Below, in pieces: positions 34,201 to 43,007 of a stretch of 64,000 bases of DNA. The notes under the pieces are model-generated. The model did not search any database. It was given only the letters and a program-made list of their open reading frames with translations, and had not been told where the DNA came from. Each line of letters starts with the position of its first letter. Position 1 is the stretch's first letter. The position numbers and the translations under genes are program-made. The stretch is from Anabaena sphaerica FACHB-251 (GTDB taxonomy: Bacteria; Cyanobacteriota; Cyanobacteriia; Cyanobacteriales; Nostocaceae), in NCBI RefSeq assembly GCF_014696825.1, contig NZ_JACJQU010000010.1, forward strand, positions 62,001 through 126,000. The letters are read 5' to 3'.

Positions 34201-37200
34201 TGGTTTAGAAACGACACCACCTATTTTTACAGGATTACCACTATCTGGTTTCAGTCCCCTTGCGGGGATTAGTGGTTTAGAAACAATGGCATCAATTAGA
34301 ACTAGAAAACGGTGGTGTTTCAGTCCCCTTGCGGGGATTAGTGGTTTAGAAACACATCATCCTGCTTTTGAGGATCTGTTTTACGTTTTATGGTTTCAGT
34401 CCCCTTGCGGGGATTAGTGGTTTAGAAACAAACCCAAAATTCTTTAGAATCACCGCCTAAGTGGAGTTTCAGTCCCCTTGCGGGGATTAGTGGTTTAGAA
34501 ACATCGTTTCAATTCCTTCTGGGTATTCTGCTGGTTCGTTTCAGTCCCCTTGCGGGGATTAGTGGTTTAGAAACGGCGTTATGCTATCAATATTGCTGAA
34601 TCGTCGAAAATGTTTCAGTCCCCTTGCGGGGATTAGTGGTTTAGAAACTTAGCTTGCCCCCAAGATGGTCTCTCTGTCGTACGTCCTATCGGGTTTCAGT
34701 CCCCTTGCGGGGATTAGTGGTTTAGAAACGAGGATGTTTCCTCCAAGCTGTTTAACTTCACCAGTGTTTCAGTCCCCTTGCGGGGATTAGTGGTTTAGAA
34801 ACCACCAGGCAATTGAGCCTGAGTATTGAACTTTAAATGGTCGTTTCAGTCCCCTTGCGGGGATTAGTGGTTTAGAAACTTTACTATTCGCGCTCTTGGC
34901 AGGAAGGCTGATAATGTTTCAGTCCCCTTGCGGGGATTAGTGGTTTAGAAACTAGCGTCTTGGTTGTGGCTTATGAAAAAAGTTGCATGTTTCAGTCCCC
35001 TTGCGGGGATTAGTGGTTTAGAAACAACAACTTGAGCCTAAGTTTGTTGACCACGCCTGTTTCAGTCCCCTTGCGGGGATTAGTGGTTTAGAAACAGCTA
35101 ATTTGCCTTCTGCTATCACTCTGATTAATTTCGAGTTTCAGTCCCCTTGCGGGGATTAGTGGTTTAGAAACGCCATAAACAGTGGAGGAAATGCCAATTG
35201 CAGCGGCTAGTTTCAGTCCCCTTGCGGGGATTAGTGGTTTAGAAACTTGCAGATATCTGAGTTTTTGGAATGTAGATATAAAGTTTCAGTCCCCTTGCGG
35301 GGATTAGTGGTTTAGAAACATTCCTACGCTCCGTCATCATAATATTCATTTATTATGGTTTCAGTCCCCTTGCGGGGATTAGTGGTTTAGAAACTGGCGG
35401 CTTCAAATTGTGGATTAGGAGCTTAAAAGTTGTTTCAGTCCCCTTGCGGGGATTAGTGGTTTAGAAACCAATTAACTGAACTGAATTTTTATTATTAATT
35501 GAAGTTTCAGTCCCCTTGCGGGGATTAGTGGTTTAGAAACTCAAGGATCGGAAGATGGGAGACGGATATTATTTAAGTTTCAGTCCCCTTGCGGGGATTA
35601 GTGGTTTAGAAACTAGTGGTGCGGTTGCCGCTTCAATCACCGATCCCAAGTTTCAGTCCCCTTGCGGGGATTAGTGGTTTAGAAACTTGGGATTGTTTTT
35701 AAAGCAGCGCGCGATCGCTACTTGGTTTCAGTCCCCTTGCGGGGATTAGTGGTTTAGAAACTTAGGACAAGTGGTACCACCGGTGGCACTACGGTAAGTT
35801 ACAGGTTTCAGTCCCCTTGCGGGGATTAGTGGTTTAGAAACCAAGGTAAAAGCTCGTATTGGTGCGAAACCTATTTGGTTTCAGTCCCCTTGCGGGGATT
35901 AGTGGTTTAGAAACTTTTCTCTGGGATGGGTGAGGGTGCTTTTGGGGGAATGTTTCAGTCCCCTTGCGGGGATTAGTGGTTTAGAAACAAGCTATCTGAA
36001 ATCCAGAGCCAGAAGGAAGAATAGATTTCAGTCCCCTTGCGGGGATTAGTGGTTTAGAAACGTAAATCAAAACCTAATACTTGGCTCCGGCTTTTGGTTT
36101 CAGTCCCCTTGCGGGGATTAGTGGTTTAGAAACAATACAACTTTGGCGGTATGACCGCTCAGGAGATTTACGAGTTTCAGTCCCCTTGCGGGGATTAGTG
36201 GTTTAGAAACCTCGCTTCGGGTTCAGTATTGGACAAAGCAATGTCATGTTTCAGTCCCCTTGCGGGGATTAGTGGTTTAGAAACTTCACCACCACCAATG
36301 GAAATGTGACGAGCATATAAACTGTTTCAGTCCCCTTGCGGGGATTAGTGGTTTAGAAACTTATGCTGTTGACCAGAATAATTCTGGTTCTAAGTTTCAG
36401 TCCCCTTGCGGGGATTAGTGGTTTAGAAACCCTGATGGATTTCCAGAGTACACTTACCAATCTATCTACATAGGTTTCAGTCCCCTTGCGGGGATTAGTG
36501 GTTTAGAAACTTACTTACCAAGATATCAAGCAAATGGCTTGCCAAGTTTCAGTCCCCTTGCGGGGATTAGTGGTTTAGAAACAACTTTTTATTTTATGCC
36601 GTGGCTTTGCTCCTAAAGTTTCAGTCCCCTTGCGGGGATTAGTGGTTTAGAAACCCTACCCGCAAAATATTCTACATAGATCCTAAGAATGGTTTCAGTC
36701 CCCTTGCGGGGATTAGTGGTTTAGAAACTAATTGCTATCTTGAGTAAATGATGGAGTGAAGTTTCAGTCCCCTTGCGGGGATTAGTGGTTTAGAAACACA
36801 GGTACAGGTACGGGTACAGGTACGGGTATAGGGTTTCAGTCCCCTTGCGGGGATTAGTGGTTTAGAAACTTTGTATTTTTCATAGACAAAATATATGGAC
36901 GCTAATGTTTCAGTCCCCTTGCGGGGATTAGTGGTTTAGAAACGAAACAATTATTTCTGCTCTTAGGAAAGAAAGGGGGGGTTTCAGTCCCCTTGCGGGG
37001 ATTAGTGGTTTAGAAACATTCAGAGAACTGGTATCAGCCAGCATATCAAGTGTTTCAGTCCCCTTGCGGGGATTAGTGGTTTAGAAACCATGGATGAATA
37101 GATACTTTAGGGCAATCAATAATCTTGATTAGTTTCAGTCCCCTTGCGGGGATTAGTGGTTTAGAAACGGTAATTACAATTTTGAGGACGACAAATACTC

Positions 37201-37314
37201 AAAGTTTCAGTCCCCTTGCGGGGATTAGTGGTTTAGAAACATTGTTTGAAAATTCTGGACGGAAACGAAGACATCAAGTTTCAGTCCCCTTGCGGGGATT
37301 AGTGGTTTAGAAAC
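31297..37314 (-). CRISPR. CRISPR array 1: 82 repeats of 37 bp, transcribed leftward
   Basis: Hand count gives 82 repeats and 81 spacers of about 33-44 bp. On the plus strand the repeat begins GTTTCAGTCCCCTTGCGGGG and ends ATTAGTGGTTTAGAAAC. On the minus strand it ends GGGGACTGAAAC, the usual cyanobacterial 3' end that leaves an ACTGAAAC handle on crRNAs, so transcription is leftward. A leader at the right end and a degenerate terminal repeat at the left end (31297-31333, several mismatches) support this. One repeat, at 36025, starts with A instead of G. The inverted CCCC/GGGG segment allows a crRNA hairpin. Several spacers carry the HIP1 octamer. Confidence 0.98.
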
Positions 37315-37505
37315 CCGGCGCTTTGAAACACAGTCTAGAAGCGGAATCTAGAGACGATTTTGGCAGACCTCTCAAAAAACCTCATTTCAGGCTTCGGGTC
37401 AACCGCCAACTGAAACTAACGAAACGCTGAAAGTATTTAATTATCAAGGTTCTGGCGATTTGGCGGACCCCCCAGGGTTTTTGCCCCCGCTTCGGTTTGC
37501 CAAAA
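37315..37505 (-). promoter_or_regulatory. Leader of CRISPR array 1
   Basis: About 190 bases on the right flank of array 1 are nearly identical, in inverted orientation, to 62515-62707 before array 2. Both contain GGCAAACCGAAGCGGGGGC, AAAACCCTGGGGGG, GAGGTTTTTTGAGAGG and TCTAGATTCCG, and end CAAAGCGCCGG at the first repeat. Such leaders hold the array promoter and the signals for spacer insertion. Confidence 0.9.
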
Positions 37506-37602
37506 ATTATCCTTATTTAAGGGTAAAATTTTGTTGTGTTACCTGTCAAGATAAATTCGGTTACAAATAATTAAGCAAAACTTTACAACTTTAAACAGAC
37601 TG

Positions 37603-38178
37603 TTACTGAAACAGTTCCTTTACCACTCGTTCTAATTCTTGTGTCATCACATTAGAACCATTTTGTTGATAAACCTCCAGCAATGATTGATAAAACCACA
37701 AAGTTTTCTCCTTACCACAGCTAAAGTTATGCCAAACTATATCTCCCCGTTGTTGCCAATCTGCTAATAAAGACCTGGCATTATGCAGTTTATCCGCTAA
37801 AGATACCAGTCGCACTGAAGGAGAAGCACAACGTAGATGATCCAAATATCGCTGTTTACGTTCTTGCCAAGGTGGTTTGGGTGGTGTGTCCCATTCTGTA
37901 CAACCATCAATAATTGTAACAACTGTTTCACCAAAAAGTTGACGCACTTCTTCACGGGTAGATTTTCCACCCTGGTCTTCTATACTATCGTGGAGTAAAG
38001 CAGCGATCGCCTCTTCCTCTGTTCCCCCTGCTTCTAATACCAAAGCTGCAACACTTAACAAATGGGAAACATAAGGAACACCGCTAACTTTACGGACTTG
38101 ATCACCATGCAGACGGGAAGCATAAACTAAAGCTTCTGTGAACTTTTCAGTTAATAGGGGTTGATTTTGTTGATTCAT
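37603..38178 (-). CDS. RelA/SpoT-type HD hydrolase coupled to a CRISPR regulator gene
   Basis: 191 residues, a single HD domain of the SpoT/MESH1 kind. The motifs are His24-Gly-Asp-Gln-Val-Arg, Tyr-Val-Ser-His39, Leu-Leu-His63-Asp64-Ser-Ile-Glu-Asp and Leu-Ala-Asp-Lys-Leu-His-Asn-Ala-Arg. These are the metal-binding and (p)ppGpp-hydrolase residues of the family; no synthetase domain follows. The start overlaps the stop of the upstream TIGR03985 gene by 4 bases, so the two are probably translated together. It would hydrolyse an alarmone or another nucleotide. It is not the HD domain normally found on Cas10, which is missing here. Confidence 0.8.
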   Translation of the reverse strand: MNQQNQPLLTEKFTEALVYASRLHGDQVRKVSGVPYVSHLLSVAALVLEAGGTEEEAIAALLHDSIEDQGGKSTREEVRQLFGETVVTIIDGCTEWDTPPKPPWQERKQRYLDHLRCASPSVRLVSLADKLHNARSLLADWQQRGDIVWHNFSCGKEKTLWFYQSLLEVYQQNGSNVMTQELERVVKELFQ

Positions 38179-39587
38179 AAATTAAGCAAATCTTGATAAA
38201 ACTGCATTTCTTTGGTAATATCAGCCGCAATTTTTTGACGTAAATCCTGGGGCATAATTACTTCTAACTTTGGTCGCCACGCCCTTAATCTCATGATGAC
38301 ATTATTATCACCATGACGGTAATTAACTTTGTAATAGGCATCATCAGGTGAACGAGAATCTAGAAGTTTAATTAAGGTTTGTTGTTGTTCCTGTTCTGGT
38401 GTATATTGACGAATCAGACTTTTAGCTTTAGCGTGAGAAATGAGTTCAAAAGTATCATGACGAAAAGTATTTTGAATATATCGGTCATGATAATCTCGCT
38501 CAAATCTTAACAACATAATTCGAGATGGTAAATAAAAATCAAACCCCCAAGATTTAGACATTTGCAGTTCAATTTCTTCGGGATTTGGTAAATCTCGTTG
38601 ATGGTAACGTTGTTGTAATATAGAAGGAATTTGCGGATTTGTCCAATCAATTGCTGTAATATCTTGGATTCTATCTAAACGAAAATTATACCAATCGGTT
38701 TTGCGGTCAGGACTTTGACCAAAAGCACAAAGATATACTGCACGTTGAACATAATAAACACAGACAGGATAAACAAAACATTCCACATCTTGTCCTAATC
38801 TGGCACTATCGTAAGTTAACTTGATAGGTGGAACAGGGGTTTGTTGCCATAATTGTTTTAATTCATATTGCCAATTATCAACTTCATCAGTAGCAGTAAC
38901 AACGTAATCAAGTTTCAAGAAAAAACGTTGCACACCTGCTATATTTTGAGAAAGATTGCGGGCAATATCGGCTAAATCTTCCTGATTGAGAAAATCTAAA
39001 TCTGCGCTATTGATTTTATGAGTAATAGGACGAGATGGTAATTTTTGGACATGATAATATTTTTCACCATTGTATTCTAACCAGCCTAATTCTGCTAATA
39101 GTGTTAAATCTGCTTGTAGGGAACGCCGAGTAACGGCAAATAAACGCTGTTGGAGTAATTTTTCTAAATCACCCACAGATTGAATAATGTTAATATTTTT
39201 TGTGGATGAAATTGGTGGTATATTTTCTGGTGGGGATTGAGAAATACCCAGATGAGAAATGAGCGATCGCTTCCATTCTGATTCAGAAATTCCTGTGTTT
39301 TCATTAAACAACCAAACCGCAGTAGTTTTAGCACAGTTACAGTGAGGGTCATGAAGTTTGGGTATTGCTTCACCTTTGGGATGGGTGGCAGTAAAAAAAG
39401 CATCTCGCCAGTCTGCTAAAGTAAAACCATTTGTTAATGGTAAACGTTCCTGGTCTTCTCCGTACAAAGAACGCAACCATACCCACAAACGAATAGAACG
39501 GGATAGGTTTTGTTTGAGAGAACCCCGTGCTAACCATTGCAGCAGTTCTACTTGGGGAATGTCGGTGAAAAGATAATCATTAGTCAT
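38175..39587 (-). CDS. TIGR03985-family CRISPR-associated protein with WYL-type domain (copy 1)
   Basis: 470 residues. The N-terminus (Leu-Leu-Gln-Trp-Leu-Ala-Arg-Gly-Ser-Leu-Lys, Arg-Leu-Trp-Val-Trp-Leu-Arg) matches my memory of the cyanobacterial TIGR03985 family. About residues 255-320 look like a WYL domain (Val-Tyr-Leu-Cys-Ala-Phe-Gly, then Phe-Arg-Leu-Asp-Arg-Ile), and the C-terminus (Leu-Arg-Ala-Trp-Arg-Pro-Lys-Leu-Glu-Val) like the WYL C-terminal extension. WYL proteins are usually ligand-responsive transcription regulators; one represses the type I-D cas genes of Synechocystis. This gene diverges from csx3 across a palindromic operator and is coupled to the HD hydrolase gene. Copy 2 is at 40072-41499. 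Confidence 0.82.
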   Translation of the reverse strand: MTNDYLFTDIPQVELLQWLARGSLKQNLSRSIRLWVWLRSLYGEDQERLPLTNGFTLADWRDAFFTATHPKGEAIPKLHDPHCNCAKTTAVWLFNENTGISESEWKRSLISHLGISQSPPENIPPISSTKNINIIQSVGDLEKLLQQRLFAVTRRSLQADLTLLAELGWLEYNGEKYYHVQKLPSRPITHKINSADLDFLNQEDLADIARNLSQNIAGVQRFFLKLDYVVTATDEVDNWQYELKQLWQQTPVPPIKLTYDSARLGQDVECFVYPVCVYYVQRAVYLCAFGQSPDRKTDWYNFRLDRIQDITAIDWTNPQIPSILQQRYHQRDLPNPEEIELQMSKSWGFDFYLPSRIMLLRFERDYHDRYIQNTFRHDTFELISHAKAKSLIRQYTPEQEQQQTLIKLLDSRSPDDAYYKVNYRHGDNNVIMRLRAWRPKLEVIMPQDLRQKIAADITKEMQFYQDLLNL

Positions 39588-39654
39588 TGCTTATCAGTCA
39601 TTGGTTATTAGTCATTAGTAAACTTTTTACTGTCCCCATTCACCAGTCACCTTT

Positions 39655-39700
39655 ACCATAGAATACGTTGGAATAGGCTGCTTCCAATACCATGTATGAT
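39655..39700 (+). promoter_or_regulatory. Palindromic operator/promoter A (csx3 / TIGR03985 copy 1)
   Basis: TTGGAA (39668-39673), 8 nt, TTCCAA (39682-39687), 7 nt, then a -10-like TATGAT (39695-39700) toward csx3. On the minus strand the same palindrome is followed after 7 nt by TATGGT (39655-39660) toward the TIGR03985 gene. The spacing is the same as at sites B and C. Confidence 0.75.
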
Positions 39701-39727
39701 TGTAGTCATCGGTTGGAGGTGCAAACC

Positions 39728-40033
39728 ATGACTACTTACAAAATCGAATTGCAAGAAGGAATCTTACGGATTAATTTTGGCGAACCTGCCCAAAATGACC
39801 AAATTGTCAAGGATGCAGCCGCCAGATTAGAAGAAATGGCGCGGTCTGGAGAATTGGCAGGTGGTCAATTATTGAAAATTAATGGACCTGTGTCTATTCC
39901 TGTGGCTTTTGTTCTGGCGCATAAATTAGCACATATCTATGGTGCTATCGGTTTCTATGATCCCAAATTAGCAAAGTATGTGATTTGTATCACCCACAAT
40001 CCGGCATATAAGCTGGGAGACTTAATTGATTAA
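39728..40033 (+). CDS. csx3: Csx3 (Crn3-type) ring nuclease
   Basis: 101 residues from ATG 39728, chosen for GGAGGT at 39715-39720 (7 nt spacing). The sequence is a typical Csx3: Leu-Arg-Ile-Asn-Phe-Gly, Gln-Leu-Leu-Lys-Ile-Asn-Gly-Pro-Val-Ser, Val-Leu-Ala-His-Lys-Leu-Ala-His-Ile-Tyr-Gly-Ala-Ile, and Tyr-Val-Ile-Cys-Ile-Thr-His-Asn-Pro-Ala-Tyr. Csx3 proteins bind and cleave cyclic tetra-adenylate, switching off type III signalling; a Mn-dependent RNA deadenylation activity was also reported. Length is normal for the stand-alone form. It is the likely off-switch for the Card1-like nuclease encoded at 41616-43007. Confidence 0.9.
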   Translation: MTTYKIELQEGILRINFGEPAQNDQIVKDAAARLEEMARSGELAGGQLLKINGPVSIPVAFVLAHKLAHIYGAIGFYDPKLAKYVICITHNPAYKLGDLID

Positions 40034-40071
40034 AGTGTTTATTAGTTTCACCAAATATGACTCTAAATTAC

Positions 40072-41499
40072 CTATGTATACAAATTATAAGTATTTTGGA
40101 GTTCTAGTAGCATTTCTTGCCTTAATTCCCAAGGTAGTAAGACTTCAACTTTTGATCCTAAAGCTCGTAACCGTCTAATTACATAATAATCAGTATTTCG
40201 ATAATAAACCTGATAATAAGCATCATGATTTGAGCGAGAATCAAGAATTGGTAAAATATGCTGATGTAGTGAAGTGGGTGTGTTTTGTTTTATTAGTGTT
40301 TGTGCTTGCTCATAACTAATAGCTTTAAATGTTTGGTGAATGTTGATTCCTTGGATATAACTTTGGTGAAAATTTTGGTCAAACCGCAATATCATCAATG
40401 TTTTTTCCTTATAAAAATCACACCCCCAAGCTTCTCTCAATTTCATATTCACTGTTTTAGGAGTTGGTAGTTGATTATCTTTATATTTGTCTCTTAATAG
40501 TTGGGGAACACGATTATCTTCCCAATCTAAAATTTCTAATCGCTGGGAAATTATTCTATCTAAACGATATTTGTACCAGTTGATATCACCTTTAGGAGTT
40601 TTACCATAAGCACACAGATATTTAGCGCGTTCCATAAAGTAAATGCAAACTGGATAAACAACACATTCATAAATTTTATTTTGATGGGCGCTGTGATAAG
40701 TTAAAAGTAAAGGTTGGATTTTTCCTGAATCCCAAATATCCTGTAAATCACTTTGAATTTCATCTACTGCATCTTGTATTGGACTTGATTCAGGTACTAC
40801 ATAATCAGCATATAAAAAAACTCGATGATTGTCTTCATCTATTTCCTCTTCTGATATTTCTTCTGCAAGTAATGGTAAAGTAGGGTCAAGAAAACTAAAC
40901 ATACCCAAAGTTCCAGCTAAATAGGCTTGTTTTTTATTACTTAAATTCGTTTCGTAGCCAAAATTTTCCGATTTTTGAGAAAATGGTAATACCTCTACTC
41001 GACGATAATATTTGCTTCTACCAGAGACGTGATCTACTCGTTGCAAGCAGTTTTTACTGACTAATAAATCTAAGTCGCTTTGAAGTGATTTGCGAACTTG
41101 GGCAAATAACCGTTCCTTGAGGATTTCTTCTACAAGTTTTTCTAAATCAGAGTTATATACTGGTATATGTTGTTGTAAAGAATTTTGCCACTCATCTATA
41201 GATACTTCCAATTCTACTAACCATTGTCGGGTGGTTTTGAGACAAGCACAGTCAGGGTCTTGATGGTTAATGATATCGGTTTGTTTTTCATCCCTGTGTG
41301 TCTCGGTAAAGAAAGCTTGTCGCCAGTCAGTGTAAGTGAAGGTGTCACCAATAGCTGCTTGTCCTTGATCACTATATAACCAATGTAACAATACCCACAG
41401 CCTAATAGCACGAGTGAGGTTGTGACCTTGATCAAGAGATCCATTGGCTAATTGCTGTAAGATGTTGGGGGATGGAGTGGTAGTAGAAAGTATATTCAC
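40072..41499 (-). CDS. TIGR03985-family CRISPR-associated protein with WYL-type domain (copy 2)
   Basis: 475 residues, a diverged paralogue of the protein at 38175-39587. The shared landmarks are Leu-Gln-Gln-Leu-Ala-Asn-Gly-Ser-Leu, Arg-Ala-Ile-Arg-Leu-Trp-Val-Leu-Leu, Asp-Pro-Asp-Cys-Ala-Cys-Leu-Lys-Thr-Thr, Tyr-Leu-Cys-Ala-Tyr-Gly, Tyr-Arg-Leu-Asp-Arg-Ile, and the end Arg-Leu-Arg-Ala-Leu-Gly-Ser-Lys-Val-Glu-Val. The start is a GTG with no evident ribosome site; alignment with the paralogue supports it. It diverges from the card1/cas10 operon across operator B, so the two copies are each paired with a different part of the type III system. It probably senses a ligand and regulates transcription. 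Confidence 0.8.
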   Translation of the reverse strand: MNILSTTTPSPNILQQLANGSLDQGHNLTRAIRLWVLLHWLYSDQGQAAIGDTFTYTDWRQAFFTETHRDEKQTDIINHQDPDCACLKTTRQWLVELEVSIDEWQNSLQQHIPVYNSDLEKLVEEILKERLFAQVRKSLQSDLDLLVSKNCLQRVDHVSGRSKYYRRVEVLPFSQKSENFGYETNLSNKKQAYLAGTLGMFSFLDPTLPLLAEEISEEEIDEDNHRVFLYADYVVPESSPIQDAVDEIQSDLQDIWDSGKIQPLLLTYHSAHQNKIYECVVYPVCIYFMERAKYLCAYGKTPKGDINWYKYRLDRIISQRLEILDWEDNRVPQLLRDKYKDNQLPTPKTVNMKLREAWGCDFYKEKTLMILRFDQNFHQSYIQGINIHQTFKAISYEQAQTLIKQNTPTSLHQHILPILDSRSNHDAYYQVYYRNTDYYVIRRLRALGSKVEVLLPWELRQEMLLELQNTYNLYT

Positions 41500-41531
41500 G
41501 GAGGATAAATAGGTTATTATGTGCGCTTTCT

Positions 41532-41577
41532 AATTTAGCAGATATTGGAAAGGGGTATTTCCAATGCTATGTATACT
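41532..41577 (+). promoter_or_regulatory. Palindromic operator/promoter B (card1-cas10 operon / TIGR03985 copy 2)
   Basis: TTGGAA (41545-41550), 8 nt, TTCCAA (41559-41564), 7 nt, then TATACT (41572-41577) toward card1. On the minus strand TAAATT (41532-41537) lies 7 nt beyond the palindrome toward the TIGR03985 gene. It is the best preserved of the four sites. Confidence 0.78.
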
Positions 41578-41615
41578 GGTTATAGAAATTTTGATAAAAG
41601 GATACATTAAAGATT

Positions 41616-43007
41616 ATGAGTACATCTGAGTTAGATAAGTACAAAGTTGACCATCTATTTTTGCTGATAGGTGAAAATCCTTTACCTAATTACGTGGCGG
41701 CAAAGACTTTGTTAGAGGAAGGTGGGAAACCTTATCTTGTTTTTACTGAACATACTGATAAACCTGCTAAACGTCTAAAGGAAGAATTAGGACTCAGTGA
41801 TCAAGAATTAGTTCCACTAGATAATTATCAATCTAATGCTCATGAAATAAAGGAAAGAATACGACAAAAAATTAAGGAAATTCAATCGAATTTCCCAGAT
41901 AAAAAACAATTTGGGCTTAATTATACTGGTGGTACAAAGGCAATGGCTGTTCATGCTTATCAAGCACTACTACATCCTGATAAGGAAAAATCAGATATCA
42001 AGCTAGTTCCACCTCCTTTCCTTAGCTACCTAGATTCTAGTAGTTTAAAAATGTTAATTGATCAAGAAAAAGACCATCCTATTCCCTGCGATATATCCAA
42101 AGAATCTCTTGAACTTTCACTAGAAAAACTCTTTAGGTTGCATGGGTTATCTTTAAGTAAAGTACCCAAGATTCATGTTACACTCCCCGAATTAGTAGAA
42201 GCTATAGTTAAAAATAATTTAGCATGGCGAGAATGGTGCAAAAACCAACTTTATATTGAAGGACGGCAAAAAGAAGAAGTAGAACGAGTGCAAACTAAAT
42301 TAGAAATCCAAGACAAAGAAACAAACGAGAACCAGAACAATCTTGTTACAGAAATATACTTTAAATTTGGAGAATGGAAAAATGCCACTAATTTGAGAGA
42401 CTTATCATTGCCTATCCATGAATTACCAAAAGAGATAACTTATGTTTTGGAAAAGTATAATTTCCTAGATTGTAACGGAAATTTATCAATTCAAACAATT
42501 GAAGAATCACTACAGCAAATCGAAGACAAAAAAAGGATTCCTAAACCTAAAAAAAATAAAGATTATCCCAAAGAAATTTGTAAATGGCTTGAAGGTATTT
42601 GGCTAGAAGACTATGTATTACAGCAGTTAAAGAAAATTGAAATAGAGTGCTTAATTAATATTAATGACATTGGTATGTCATTTGATTTCCCGGAAAAAGC
42701 AGATATTGCATTTTTTGAATTTGATGTAGCTTTTTTACGAGGATATCAACTATTTGCTATATCCTGTACTACAGATAATACTGAAAATTTGTGTAAATCT
42801 AAGTTGTTTGAAGCTTATCGTCGAGCGCGGCTAATGGGAGGAGATGAAGCTCGAATTGCGTTAGTTTGCTATTCTGATAAACCAAATAAAATCAAACAAA
42901 GTTTTAGGAGTCAAATTAATGACTCTAAAGTTAGGGTTTTTGGAAGTCAGGATATTACAGATTTATCAGAAAAACTCAAAGCATGGATTCAAGAGGTAGA
43001 CGCATAA
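41616..43007 (+). CDS. Card1/Can2-like CARF-domain nuclease
   Basis: 463 residues. The N-terminal ~160 residues are a CARF domain with the nucleotide-binding motif Asn-Tyr-Thr-Gly-Gly-Thr-Lys-Ala-Met (about 102-110). A linker of about 150 residues follows, then a DUF1887-type PD-(D/E)XK domain (about 320-450): Trp-Leu-Glu-Asp-Tyr-Val, Glu368-Phe-Asp370, and Ile-Ser383-Cys-Thr385-Thr. Where Card1/Can2 nucleases have Glu-x-Lys, this protein has Ser-x-Thr; Lys394 or Lys396 in the next helix may replace the lysine. It would be activated by cyclic oligoadenylate made by Cas10 and then cut DNA or RNA. Its TAA overlaps the cas10 ATG by one base. Confidence 0.8.
   Translation: MSTSELDKYKVDHLFLLIGENPLPNYVAAKTLLEEGGKPYLVFTEHTDKPAKRLKEELGLSDQELVPLDNYQSNAHEIKERIRQKIKEIQSNFPDKKQFGLNYTGGTKAMAVHAYQALLHPDKEKSDIKLVPPPFLSYLDSSSLKMLIDQEKDHPIPCDISKESLELSLEKLFRLHGLSLSKVPKIHVTLPELVEAIVKNNLAWREWCKNQLYIEGRQKEEVERVQTKLEIQDKETNENQNNLVTEIYFKFGEWKNATNLRDLSLPIHELPKEITYVLEKYNFLDCNGNLSIQTIEESLQQIEDKKRIPKPKKNKDYPKEICKWLEGIWLEDYVLQQLKKIEIECLININDIGMSFDFPEKADIAFFEFDVAFLRGYQLFAISCTTDNTENLCKSKLFEAYRRARLMGGDEARIALVCYSDKPNKIKQSFRSQINDSKVRVFGSQDITDLSEKLKAWIQEVDA

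Noticed and set aside
31541-37310. Several open frames inside array 1 on both strands (for example 31541-31738, 32662-32910, 33056-33259)
   Set aside because: They only translate the CRISPR repeat (Phe-Ser-Pro-Leu-Ala-Gly-Ile-Ser-Gly-Leu-Glu-Thr) with variable spacer residues; not genes.
37603-38178. The HD protein as the missing Cas10 HD nuclease domain in trans
   Set aside because: Its motifs (including Ala-Asp-Lys-Leu-His-Asn) are those of SpoT/MESH1 nucleotide hydrolases, not of Cas10-type or Cas3-type HD nucleases.
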